Of a DNA stretch of 64,000 nucleotides, positions 43,939 to 53,869 are shown one piece after another. A program made the translations under genes and the position numbers. Under the pieces are notes generated by a model. The model did not search any database. It worked only from the letters and a program-made list of their open reading frames with translations, and had not been told where the DNA came from. Every line of letters begins with the position of its first letter. Within the stretch, counting starts at the first letter, position 1. The stretch covers positions 5,456,001 to 5,520,000 of the forward strand of contig OY755174.1 of assembly GCA_963576735.1 (NCBI GenBank). The letters run 5' to 3'. Source of the DNA: Bedellia somnulentella (lineage: Eukaryota > Arthropoda > Insecta > Lepidoptera > Bedelliidae).

Positions 43939-44526
43939 CTATGTCCGTAAAGCTATAAATCTTCCCTCGTTATTCCTAGGAATAATTGTCTGGTGAGGAT
44001 TGTTCTTCTCACGTTATGTGATTGGTTTTTGTGATGGACAATTTATTTTAATTATGTCAAACTAGCGTTTGGTTTGGTCGCATAGAAAATCTTTTGTAAA
44101 GTAATAACATGTTTATAAACTAAAATTGTACAAACCATATTTTGAAAAAATGAAAAAATGTGAATGTAAAGAGTTTCTTTGTTGCTTCTTCTCTTTACGA
44201 ACACCTTCCGAAGCAATGGATTAACGATTAATTTAAAACTTTGACGTTCAAAAAATGTTAGTATTTAACTTTATTTTGAAAAATAAACTTTTTGACTTTT
44301 TTTTTGGCATATTTTAAACATTTATTTCAAATAGACGAATTCCGAGTAGAGGAGCAAGGCTACTTACAACAGGGTTTGGCCCGGTTCCCTGAGGTGACGC
44401 TAGCGTCATGACATTTTTAACCACCCTCATGCCATTTAGCCCTCGGCACGTTTCTCACCTTGGCTTGGGTGGGATCTTTAACAAGCTGCTACCCCATTTA
44501 CACGTCAATATACATCGTATCGTAGT

Positions 44527-44861
44527 AGCGCCTGTAGCTCAGTTGGACTGATGTGATCGTATTTACAAGTTAAGCAACGCGAGCTGCGGTCCGTCCACGG
44601 ATGGGTAACCGCCTAGTGGTATTTATCTCGGGCGCTACCGTGCTTCGCAAGGCACGTAAAGCCGTTGGTGCCGGTTCGTAAGATAGCAGTCGTCAAGCTT
44701 TGTCAGAGACCCAAACGGGCGGCTTGATAACATCTAACGGTAAGGTGACCACTAGCCTTACAAACCTCCACCAACCCGGCTGGCCCCCGTGGTGAAGTAT
44801 GGCTAATACCTTCCTCACGGAAGAGACCCGTGCCCAGCAGTGGGACGTTATGGGTTGGTAA
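44527..44861 (+). mobile_element. SINE with 5S-rRNA-like head and RTE-type 3' end
   Basis: TAGCTCAGTTGG (44535-44546) is a perfect tRNA-type A box. Next come AAGTTAAGCAAC (44567-44578) and GGATGGGTAACCGCCT (44599-44614), which match the internal promoter region (A box and C box) of animal 5S rRNA almost exactly and at about native spacing. The 3' end carries TGCCCAGCAGTGGGACGTTA TGGGTTGG, the same 3' word as the RTE end at 12200. This is a SINE3-like element with an RTE partner; the mixed tRNA/5S head is notable. Confidence 0.8.
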
Positions 44862-44879
44862 CGATACATCGATCGACAA

Positions 44880-45260
44880 CGATACAAGTTCCAGTTCAAA
44901 TCTTCCGGCTCCATCATCAGATCAGTTCGATAGTACCATATTATTGTATTCAGACCTTGAAACCTAATCGTGGTCAAAGTTCATTTCGTGGTCAAAGTTC
45001 ATTTCGTGGTCAAAGTTCATTACAAGACCTTTCTAACAAGTCCAAATACGGCTATGATACGATATTTCATCATGGAATGCTAGTGCCTATCTTCCGGCTT
45101 CATCATCAGACCTTGAAATCTAATCATGGTCAACGTTCATTACAAGACCTTTTTAACAAGTCCAAACTCGGCTATGATACGATCATCCATCATGAAGTTC
45201 CAGTTCATATCTTCCGGCTCCATCATCAGATCAGCTCGACAGTTTATTGTATTGTCAACG
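44880..45260. repeat. Tandem repeats: about 120-bp unit plus an 18-bp minisatellite
   Basis: ATCTTCCGGCTCCATCATCA G recurs at about 44900, 45090 and 45209. TTCATTACAAGACCTTTCTA ACAAGTCC recurs at about 45015 and 45135 (offset 120). Inside, TGGTCAAAGTTCATTTCG repeats three times (44970-45020). The CCGGCTCCATCATCAG word is familiar from lepidopteran repeats; class not assigned. Confidence 0.82.
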
Positions 45261-45492
45261 AAATCACATACAACTGCCTATTTTCATAACGCTATGACCT
45301 TTAGAAGATGGTTAAATTAGATTTCTTAGATTTGTTTTGCATAGTTACATACATACAGGTCGACCTAATAAAAGCGTGTTAAAAAGTATTCGTAGCCACC
45401 TCGGCCATCCTTTCTGGAAAATACGTCGTGAACTTTAGACTTCAATATTTTGTTCATTGTATACTCCATTTCATTTTAAGAGTAATTAATTA

Positions 45493-45631
45493 TCTATACT
45501 TATAATAAATCTGTAGAGAGGTCAATTCTGTACATGGAATATATTTTCAAAATAACTATCAGGGGGTGATTAGGGATCGATACTGATGCCAAAAATGCAA
45601 TCAGTATAATTTTTGTCTGTCTGTCTGTCTT

Positions 45632-45665
<34 letters not shown>

Positions 45666-46432
45666 GGTTTGTATGTTCCTTATGGAAACAAAAACTACTC
45701 GACGGATTTTAACGAAACTTGGTACAATTATTCTTCATACTCCTGGGCAGGTTTTTGTATACTTTCCAGCAGAATAGTAAAGGGGAATTTTGGGAAATTT
45801 TGGGAAAACGGGAGCAGTTACTCCATTTTTTAAGCTTCCCTCGCGTGTGCAGCCTTAATGGTCAAAGTTACATAGAAATCACGTATGACGGAAATATTCT
45901 ACATAAAATTATCTAAAAAATATTCCGCAACAGTATATGTCTATCTTTTATGGTTGACTCACAACAACACGTGTAACTCCCGATAGCTTAGCAGTTCGGC
46001 GCATTCTGAATATATTTGTTTTCTCTTACGTTTATAATACTCTCAATCACCCTTATTTCAAAAGTTAACATTATTACCTACTCAATAAAAAAATAATCAT
46101 AGAAATCGGTATAGAAACACCAAAATTAATAGTCCCAACATAATAGTCGCACGCGATCAAAACCAAATCCTTAGTAATTTACATATTACGTACTAGATGG
46201 CGCAAGTAGTTGCATCAATTAAAACCTAAAAATTAGCTTAATTTCGGAGATATTGATCTGAACCGATCATAAAAGCGCTTTCAAAATCACAAAGTAACAC
46301 TATATTCAGACATGAGTGCTGTAGGTAAGTTGTAATAAAGGCGCTAATTTCATAACGCTTGAGCAGTGATTGAAGGAACCTCCAATATTTTTAAAACTAC
46401 GCTACCCGTGCGAAGCGGGGCCGATCCACTAG
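45493..46432 (+). mobile_element. Non-autonomous Helitron, copy 2 (940 bp)
   Basis: Same A|TC start (TCTATACTTATAATAAATCT) and CTAG|T end as copy 1 at 32477, with the same 3' segment ACCCGTGCGAAGCGGGGCCG and a (CTGT)n run at 45617-45665. High similarity to copy 1 over most of its length, with indels in the right half. Confidence 0.88.
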
Positions 46433-46499
46433 TAACTAATATAAAATAACTTAAGTAACTAACAACTGTCATAGTTTAGTAGAGAAAAAATCCGCCTTT

Positions 46500-46668
46500 A
46501 TTTCGTGGAGAGAGATGTGTGGGTTCACATCTTGGGTCGGGCTTTCACCAAAATGTCTTTTCTCAAGTAATTTGTTCGGTTAATTTATCATGATTGTAAA
46601 CGCCAGCGGAAACAACGCGAGGAAACCCAAACGGCTAAGCTGTACTTAATCTTGTGTATTAACTTTTA
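46500..46668 (+). mobile_element. S1 SINE, old copy with part of the head
   Basis: Decayed B-box region GTGTGGGTTCACATCTTGGG, then CACCAAAATGTCTTTTCTCA A, GGAAACAACGCGAGGAAACC CAAACGGC and CTGTACTTAATCTTGTG. Confidence 0.75.
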
Positions 46669-46944
46669 AGAATTTTATCTTCCGTAGTTCTCATTATTGA
46701 CGTCTTTATTATACGTCGTTTTATTTCCTATCATAAAGTTATGGTAATACCTTATAGTAATGGATAGATTTATCATCGTAATTTGCCAATAAATACCCGC
46801 TGCCGGACAAAGGCCTCCCCCAAAGCTCTTATAACGATTGCTCTTGTGCCACACTCATTCTTGGAGTTCCAATCTTAAATAGAATATTACTTAATAGTAC
46901 TTTTGTTATGTAAAACCGTATTTATGTAATTTTTTGCTGTGCTG
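46669..46944. other. No recognised feature
   Basis: AT-rich. A phrase near 46800-46815 (GCCGGACAAAGGCCTCC) resembles retroelement 3' text, but too short to call. Confidence 0.35.
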
Positions 46945-46945
46945 T

Positions 46946-47203
46946 TGTTGTGTAGTGTCGGCTTAGAACAGCACTACCGATTTCTTCCGGTGGGTGTACG
47001 TAAGAGGCGACTAACGGTATTGGGGGCTTTTAAGGGATTTTTGGGCGATGCGGTTGGAGACGCATCACCAACAACTTTTATTTTACCACCTTTTCCCCAC
47101 ATAACTTTCCGAAAGTGGCTGAGGAATTACTAATTCCTTAGCTCTGGCTACTCCTTCTAGGGATTTATAGCCGTTAGTATATTTACGTATGTATGTATGT
47201 TTT
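46946..47203 (+). mobile_element. S2a retroposon, full length
   Basis: Head TTGTGTAGTGTCGGCTTAGA A, GCGGTTGGAGACGCATCACC, CTCTGGCTACTCCTTCTAGG GATTTATAGCCGTTAGTATA and a (TATG)n tail. Low divergence. Confidence 0.93.
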
Positions 47204-47560
47204 TTGTGATGTGATATAAGGAGTTATCTACACTACTAAAACGCTCACGCATTATATCCCCAAAGGCTGAAGAGGCGTCGCTTTTTATCCTTTTATGATT
47301 TATATAGAAATGCCAATTCATATTCCCAACTTCCGTAATAAAACACTACTTTATCTATTATGCTTACTAAGTATGATAAAAACCATTTCATCTGATTGCA
47401 ATCATTATATAATTAAACACATGTACATATTTGTAGTGAAATGTGGTCCCACAACAATTTACTCCGGAAATTGATGCGTTTATTAAAATAGTCCGACCCT
47501 CATCTCATTCGCAGTTGTCCCTCCCACTGACAAACTAGCAGCTGCTGCCGCGCAAATGTT
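47204..47560. other. No recognised feature
   Basis: AT-rich; a short S1-like phrase (AACGCTCACGCATTATATCC CCAAAGGC, 47240-47267) is a decayed S1 3' end. Confidence 0.45.
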
Positions 47561-47564
47561 GGTC

Positions 47565-48132
47565 CATTTTTACGAGCAAACCTTTTTCTTAATACATATA
47601 TATAATACATATACTCACGGCTATAAATCCCTAAAAGAGGTAACCACAGCTTCAGAATCAGAAAATTCTTCAGCCATTTTTGGAAGTTGAGTGGGTAAAA
47701 GATGATAAAAAAAGATGATGAAAATAAAGTATCGTTGGTGATGGGTCTCCAACTGCATCGCCCAAAAATCACTTAAAAAAGCTTCATTGTCTCTTACGAC
47801 ACCCTTTAAAAAGGAGTATTGACATTCTAAGCCGACACTACACGGCAATAATGCTTTTGTGATCAAAATTTACTTTATCAGGCATCGAATTCGTTAGTTA
47901 ATTGAAATTGATCGAGTGTCTTTGGCAGTAATATGGTATATCGATAGTAGAATGTTATACTGAACACCAAAAATCGAAAAACTAAATATGGTTGCAAATG
48001 TAACTCCGTTTTACGAGCAAACCTTCTCCCTGACTAAACTGAAAATAATGCTTTTTTGATCAAAATTTACTGTGTCAAGCATAGCGTTACTTAGTTAATT
48101 GAAATTGATCGAAAGTCTTTGTTAGCTCAGTG
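47565..48132. repeat. Tandem duplication (about 190-bp unit), one copy split by S2
   Basis: Unit A: TTTTACGAGCAAACCTTTTT CTTA (47568-47591), interrupted by S2, resuming AATAATGCTTTTGTGATCAA AATTTAC ... TTAGTTAATTGAAATTGATC GAG (47849-47920). Unit B repeats both blocks contiguously at 48010-48120. The S2 is absent from unit B, so the duplication came first. Confidence 0.88.
47596..47845 (-). mobile_element. S2a retroposon, full length
   Basis: Tail ATACATATACTCACGGCTAT A at left, head TTCTAAGCCGACACTACACG GC at right. It lies inside unit A of the local duplication. Confidence 0.9.
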
Positions 48133-48349
48133 GAATTATATTTATGGCACCAAAACGGAATGACGTAATATTTTTGGAATCAGCCTTGTATAAATATCTT
48201 GATTATTATATTTCTGCAATGTGTTTGCACAGGGAGTTAACTAGCCTATTTTGATACTGAGGTGCATTTGAAAATATTTTAATAAAACCTTTTACAATAT
48301 TTTTAAACCTTTCGGTACTAACTACCTAAAATAAGGTACAAATATTCAA

Positions 48350-48462
48350 GCTGTATAGTGTCGGCTTTGAAAAACCCTAAAATAGTTCATACCCAGGGTC
48401 TCTAAAGAGGCGACTTAGCGTTTTGTTCTGGCTTTCCCTGTTAGCCATAAGTAAACATATTC
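48350..48462 (+). mobile_element. S2 retroposon, internally deleted
   Basis: Head GCTGTATAGTGTCGGCTTTG, then CCCAGGGTCTCTAAAGAGGC GACTTAGCG, jumping to TTCTGGCTTTCCCTGTTAGC CATAAGT. About half of the body is missing. Confidence 0.7.
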
Positions 48463-48473
48463 GTTGTTAAAAC

Positions 48474-48716
48474 ATACATACACTCACGGCTCTATATTCC
48501 TTAACGGGGTAGCCAGAGCTTTGGAATGAGAAATTCCTCTGCCACTATTGGAAGTTGATTGGGGAAAAGATGGTAATAATAAATGTTTTTGGTGATGGGT
48601 CTCTAACCAATTCGGCCAAATATCACTTAAAAAGCCCCTATACCCTTAGTCGCCTCTTACGATCACCCACGGGTAGAAATGGGGTAGTGTTATTCTAAGC
48701 CGACACTACACGGCAA
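48474..48716 (-). mobile_element. S2 retroposon, full length
   Basis: Tail ACATACATACACTCACGGCT C at left, head TTCTAAGCCGACACTACACG G at right. It shares CCTTTAACGGGG-type and ATTGGGGAAAAGATGGTAAT AATAAATG variants with the 39298 copy, so the two form a subgroup. Confidence 0.92.
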
Positions 48717-49297
48717 TAAAAATATTCAAATAATTTGATACGACTAACAAATTACAAACCATCGAAACATTAGACCTTTACGGAAGCTTGAAACAAATTT
48801 ATTTAGTCCCCGCCACCTGATATTTTTCGGTATGATAAAGCAACAATGGTGCTCTTAATAAAGAGACTTTCATCCGCTATGACAAGTCCAATTCATTTTT
48901 CATTTTTCACAGAACGACTCTTAGTTCGGGCACAAAGCGCGTTTTATGGCCATCACAATGAGATTGTGCTCTTTTCATCAGTGAGACTTTTATGAGCGCT
49001 GCGTCAGCTGCGGAGCACCAAAATTGAAACAGCAATATTATATTATAACCACCCTACATGTCTTAGTGGGTAAATTTAATAGAGGTTCTCTGTTTCTCTT
49101 TAGTTTATGGCAGAGTTTGGTTTTATAATAGAAAATCATTTACAGTGGCTTCTCGCCTTGCTAAAACAAAACGAAGATTAGCTACTCAATTTTTTCTTTG
49201 GTTTAAAACAGTTTTATAGAGAACATGTGATCTGACCTCGGTAGATTTATTAAGATCACGTACAGAATAGTTTAAAAGAAAAGTGTTCAAATAGTAT
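48717..49297. other. No recognised feature
   Basis: Non-coding, no repeat family match. Confidence 0.45.
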
Positions 49298-49299
49298 AG

Positions 49300-49412
49300 A
49301 ATGAAAAAGTTGATGATTATAAATAAATGAAGCACTGAGGTTTTTCAGGATTGCAAAAATAGCGATTTAACTGACTACCAGAAATTATTGGCGTGAATTG
49401 TATGTATGAGCA
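49300..49412 (+). mobile_element. L3 LINE 3' end, decayed
   Basis: GAAAAAGTTGATGATTATAA ATAAATGAAGC, GAGGTTTTTCAGGATTGCAA AAATAGCGAT, GACTACCAGAAATTATTGGC GTGAATTGTATGTATG keep the L3 order with heavy decay. Confidence 0.72.
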
Positions 49413-50686
49413 ATATTTATAAAACGTTTAAATAATCACGAAGAAAATCACTCAATGTACGTTTGAAAATCGTGACTTAATTAAAATTTAAAACATTGTA
49501 CCTATGGCATTGTTTTTGTGTCATTAAAAGAACAAGTTCAAGGTGATGTTGTATATCAAGAGTATAAATAAGTATCTATTTTGAATATAGTTATAAATTG
49601 TGCAAAAGTCCGTACCGGGTATATTCATATACGTCAACATTGCACTGTGCCACATTTTGCTACAGAAAATATGAAAATATTGGCACGACGCCACTGAAAC
49701 GATATTTTGTATCACACATTGAACTTTGTACTGTTTTGGGAAATACGCACATCTGCTTTATTTGTTACCTTATGAAAATAATATAACTAAATAAAACAGG
49801 GATTGCCCTGTTAAATAATAATAATGATAATGGTTTAATAGATTAACTGTCGCAAAAATCTGCAGTAAATCTTATATCTGGTTTCCTTTCCACTTGAAAA
49901 ATTGGTCATATTCAGGTATGTACATGCCGGACACAGTTTTACTTCACACAGATTTGTAAAAAGAAGATAGAAAGATTTTATAGTTTTGTAATGTTCGTTA
50001 TTACATTGATTCGTATGTCAAAATCATTTCTATCTGAAATTACTAAGAGTTTACAATTTTAACTTAGTAGGAAGACGTTTTCAGTGGCCTTATTTTGGCA
50101 AAATGCTTTACATCGTTTTACAAACAAACATATAGGTAGTTAGGAAGGTAAGTGTACACAATAACAAGGAACATTTAATTTGAGCATCACACAAAATAAG
50201 AATCAAACGTACGACGCAATTACATACTTTACGTCATCTAGATCTCATTGAGGCTTATAAAACCGTTATAACTATCAGCCAATCATTTGGTAGCTAGAAA
50301 CTTTGAAAGCGGAAATAAAGCACATTTATTTAATAACATAAAATCGGTGTTATAACTTTAATTTCAACATGGACGTTAGCACAAAGTTCAGGCATGCGCA
50401 CAGAGATAGTCTGGCACCTGAAAAATAGCCGGGACCACCCGACTATCAACAGATCGTGCAATTACACTAATCGCCATGCTTAGTTGCAGTTGAAAAGAAT
50501 GTTACGTGCTGAGGATGGTCTGAGCGAAGCAATAATTTCCAGCGTGTTTTTAACGGTGCAGTGCAATGTTGGTTCCAGCGCAAAATGAGCTTACTACAAA
50601 TTTAAAAATATCAGTGAGTATAACAGAAATTTCGTGAAAGTTGATAAGAGTATCGGTAGAAGATCACCAGTAAAGGCAAGCATCCG
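49413..50686. other. No recognised feature
   Basis: About 1.3 kb of non-coding sequence. Short frames at 49524(-) and 49598(+) overlap each other and have no domain. Confidence 0.45.
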
Positions 50687-50687
50687 A

Positions 50688-50802
50688 ATAACGGTCCCAT
50701 CAACAAATATTATTTACTTTACTATAATCTTCCTACTCAACTTCCAAAGGTGGCTAAGTAATTTAAAATTTTGAATATAGCCATGAGTGTACGCATGATG
50801 TA
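50688..50802 (+). mobile_element. S2 3' fragment
   Basis: AACGGTCCCATCAACAAATA, TTCCTACTCAACTTCCAAAG GTGGCTAAG, ATAGCCATGAGTGTACG. Diverged. Confidence 0.65.
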
Positions 50803-51238
50803 TAAAAATTACATAAATTATTTAGTTGAAAATGCATAAGAAACAACATAAAAACTTGTGTCATTGGTTAATTTAAGTATAATTTCAAATTGTCTACACT
50901 TACTCTATACACTCGGTGAGGTCAACAATCTTTTAATATATCATTAGTGAATGATTTTGCTGACCATCATAAAAACCATTGAATTTTTCCGGAATAGTTT
51001 TTTGTACTTTAGAATGACTGTTATAAAAACAGCCTCTGTCTAAAGTATTGATCTAGAACAGCTTAACGTTATTTGAGTAACTGAATTTGTTTATTCATAT
51101 CTCACTTCCCGCATTTAGGGAATTCAATGTAGATACCAAAATTATGGTTCTAAAGTACTACAGATAGTTCTTTATGGTACCAGTAATAAAAATTAAAATC
51201 GTATCGAAATGATTTATCAACTCAAATTAGAATACTAC
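50803..51238. other. No recognised feature
   Basis: AT-rich, non-coding. Confidence 0.45.
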
Positions 51239-51241
51239 TAA

Positions 51242-51379
51242 CGCCCGATTTCTGAATTGAGTATTCAAGCTGAGAACGACTTAAGTATCGTTATGTCTCA
51301 TTCAGTTGTTAAGATTTAAATGCGACAGAACGATACTTAAGTTGTTCTCAGCTGGAATACTCAATACAGAAATCGGGCG
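51242..51379. mobile_element. 138-bp foldback MITE, copy 2
   Basis: Begins CGCCCGATTTCTGAATTGAG and ends CTCAATACAGAAATCGGGCG, an almost complete hairpin with about 60-bp arms. TAA at 51239-51241 and 51380-51382 is the target duplication. Same length as copy 1 at 38908, inserted in the opposite arm orientation. Confidence 0.92.
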
Positions 51380-51694
51380 TAAGTCTTTAAATTTTATAGA
51401 TAAGTTTACTAATTTCATGTCTTGTTCATGACCCTATCTTATAAAACTATTTTGTGTGAGCGGTTCTTTTTGGTTAAGGAAAATATCGTGTAACTGTGTT
51501 AAGAGCTAGTGAGTAATGAATATACTAGTATGACTGTGAATCTTTAAAGAACATGTAGATACTTTGTGACAATATGTGTTGGTCATATATATCTAGTCGG
51601 CATTCTTAGTATTACTAATACTTTTTTTTGACCACCAAAAACAACCTATATATTTGCTTAATTGATTAGTTATAATTCCCACATGAAGTCTCCT

Positions 51695-51875
51695 TACAAA
51701 CATACATACAATACATATACTCACGGCTATAAATCCCTAGAAGGGGTAGCCAGACCTAACAAATTAGAAATTCCTCAGCCACTTTTGGAAGTTGCGTGGG
51801 GAAAAGATGGTAAAATAAAGGTTGTTGGTGATGGGTCTCCAACCGCATCGCCCAAAAATCCTTATAAAACAATGA
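51695..51875 (-). mobile_element. S2a retroposon, 5'-truncated
   Basis: Tail CATACATACAATACATATAC at left, body in reverse to CCAACCGCATCGCCCAAAAA TCC. The head is missing. Confidence 0.9.
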
Positions 51876-52187
51876 CTAATAACCTAAGTTCAGTTCAAAG
51901 TAGTATTCTTTTAATAAAATCTGCCACTAAAAGGTTAATGCCCTTGTCCAAAAGCCCATTTGAAATACTATTATTCGGTTGTAACTTAGCCACATTTCAT
52001 TTCAATGAAACTAATGGAACAAGGATCACTGATTTTGTTCTCTTTGACAAATTCTTGGTTCATCAGAAGAATGTCAGTCCTTCCTTTTGTAAACTCGGAA
52101 AATAATCAATATAGTGGTCAGTCCAGAATTTACACAGATAGATTTAAAAGCCTTTACATGCAGTATAAAACAACAGTTACACGTAAC

Positions 52188-52345
52188 ATCATACATACAC
52201 ACATAAACTCACGCCTTTAGTTCTCATTGAGATAGGCAGAGGCAATCGATCGCCAGTTTGTACGATCCTGACACACCTCTCTTGCTTCGGTTACATCCAT
52301 CAATCTTCTCATACATGCTTTTTTATTCTTCATTCTTTTATTTTT
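52188..52345 (-). mobile_element. L3 LINE 3' end, minus strand
   Basis: CATACATACACACATAAACT CACGCC, GAGATAGGCAGAGGCAATCG ATCGCCAG, then GTTACATCCATCAATCTTCT CATACATGC and TTCATTCTT. Confidence 0.9.
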
Positions 52346-52545
52346 AGTATCACTAATCATTTTTGTCATTTAACGACAAAAACAACCTAGATATATTTAC
52401 TTTTAAGAAGTATTCTTTCGTAATAAAATCTGCTACTAGGGGTCAGGCTAATATTCACATCTTAGATTTATATTATTTTTCATTTATTATTATTTTTGTA
52501 TACAGTATAAAACAACAGTTACACGTACCGTACCATCTAGTAACA

Positions 52546-52980
52546 AACTTTGTCTGTTGACTAACTATAGACATACAGACAGACAACGAAATCGTAGTAA
52601 TAATGGCCCCGTTTTAACTTTTTGGTACAGAAACCTTAATATGAACACTTACTGTTATTATTAAAATAATATTATAATAACCACAATAAAAAAAATACAA
52701 GTTTTAGTAGTATATATTTAATTAAACAATATTATCCCTAGCAATTAGCCGATTTAGTCTAAAATAAATTATAATACTTTTTTAAATACAATCAAAACTT
52801 TTTACTACCTCTGTGAGGCCGGCATAGCTAGCATGAAATAGAAATGAAATGGAAGATTGTGTTGCAATTGAATTGTGCATTGACCAATCTATCGGCAAAG
52901 TAAACATTGAAACAAATAAAAGGATAGATTCTAATAAAAGTTACATGAATTTCCCGTATATTTATCATACATTCATTTCT
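52546..52980. other. No recognised feature
   Basis: AT-rich, non-coding. Confidence 0.45.
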
Positions 52981-52981
52981 A

Positions 52982-53227
52982 CGTGTAGCGCCGGCTTAGA
53001 ATGTCACTACCCCTTTCTACCCACGGGTGTCGGAAGAGGCAACTAAGGGTATAAGGGCGTTTTAAAGTGGTTTTAAGGCGATGCGGTTGGAGACCCATCA
53101 CCAACGATACTTTATTTCTACCATCTCGTCCCATATCAACTTCCAATTATGGCTGGGAAGTTTCTTTCTGAAGCTCTGGCTACCCCTTTTCGGGATTTAT
53201 GGCCTTGAGCATGTATGTACTTATGTA
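52982..53227 (+). mobile_element. S2b retroposon, full length
   Basis: Head ACGTGTAGCGCCGGCTTAGA ATGTCAC, CTACCCACGGGTGTCGGAAG, GATGCGGTTGGAGACCCATC ACC, TTTCTACCATCTCGTCCC, and GGGATTTATGGCC with the tail. Reference copy for subfamily b. Confidence 0.93.
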
Positions 53228-53554
53228 TGTACATTCACCCAATACATAAAAAGGCTATTTTTCATTTATTATCCTGGCAAACCTCTCGCGCTTATTATGT
53301 ACAATTTATTACCTTAATTGGCCACACTTTCAGTTGATATTAATTACAAATTACTAGTTTTACTATACACTTGAAGCAAAAAAACTAGATATACAATAGC
53401 AAGTTAGTTGACGATGATGGAGTATCGGAAGGTCAATTTTAATTGTCTCGTAAACATGAGTCTGACATCATCTATAGTAAAACAAGAAAAGGGCGTACTT
53501 TATTTAGCAAATTGTGTACGATTTAAAGTTACATTTGATTAAATATCCACACAT
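53228..53554. other. No recognised feature
   Basis: AT-rich, non-coding. Confidence 0.45.
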
Positions 53555-53555
53555 G

Positions 53556-53868
53556 TAATGTGTATGGTAATGTCAGTAGAGATCTACCACGGAGGTCACA
53601 TTTAGATCAAATAGAGAATGTTCTCAAAAAGACAGGCGTCCGAAGCTCTAGAGGTTTGCCAGAAGGGCAAGCACGAGCGCTATTTTATCGACACGATAAC
53701 GGTTAGAATGAGATGGCAGTATACGATACTAAGTAAGTGCGTAAGAGATGTCTGCTTTATCCCACGCGATAACTAGTTTAAACACCGCTCGTACTAGCCG
53801 TGCGATCGATAGTCTATAGTGCCCCAATAGGAAGTAATGTGAGTATAACTATGTATGTATGTATAGTA
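53556..53868 (+). mobile_element. L3 LINE 3' end carrying a nested MITE
   Basis: GTGTATGGTAATGTCAGTAG AGATCTACC, ACATTTAGATCAAATAGAGA ATGTTCTC, AAGACAGGCGTCCGAAG, then GAGGTTTGCCAGAA. After the MITE, L3 resumes TGCGATCGATAGTC and ends GTGAGTATAACTATGTATGT ATG. An internal part of L3 (GTATGAAGAAT...GATGTAAACG) is also deleted. Confidence 0.88.
53665..53800. mobile_element. GGGCAAG-family MITE nested in L3
   Basis: Differs from the copy at 30389 at only a handful of positions over about 136 bp. Termini GGGCAAGCACGAGCG and CGCTCGTACTAGCCG. The left flank (CAGAA) equals that of the 30389 copy, which is either a target preference or part of the element. Confidence 0.85.
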
Positions 53869-53869
53869 C

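Larger units (their letters stand above)
40586..44310 (+). mobile_element. LINE-B: second non-LTR retrotransposon, nearly intact ORF2
   Basis: Comprises a decayed ORF1 tail (split by S1), an EN-RT ORF with one in-frame stop, and a 3' UTR ending near AAATAAACTTTTTGACTTTT (44281-44310). The ORF2 protein is distinct from LINE-A (about 920 vs 989 residues). EN and RT motifs again fit the Jockey/CR1 group. The left limit is uncertain; stops precede 40586 in the ORF1 frame. Confidence 0.85.
51608..52545. repeat. Local duplication with two later retroposon insertions
   Basis: Three anchors recur in order: AGTATTACTAATACTTTT...CAAAAACAACCTATATATTT at 51608 and 52347; AGTATTCTTTTAATAAAATC TGCCACTA at 51901 and 52410; CAGTATAAAACAACAGTTAC ACGTA at 52160 and 52504. 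An S2 lies in the first copy and an L3 between the copies. Confidence 0.85.
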
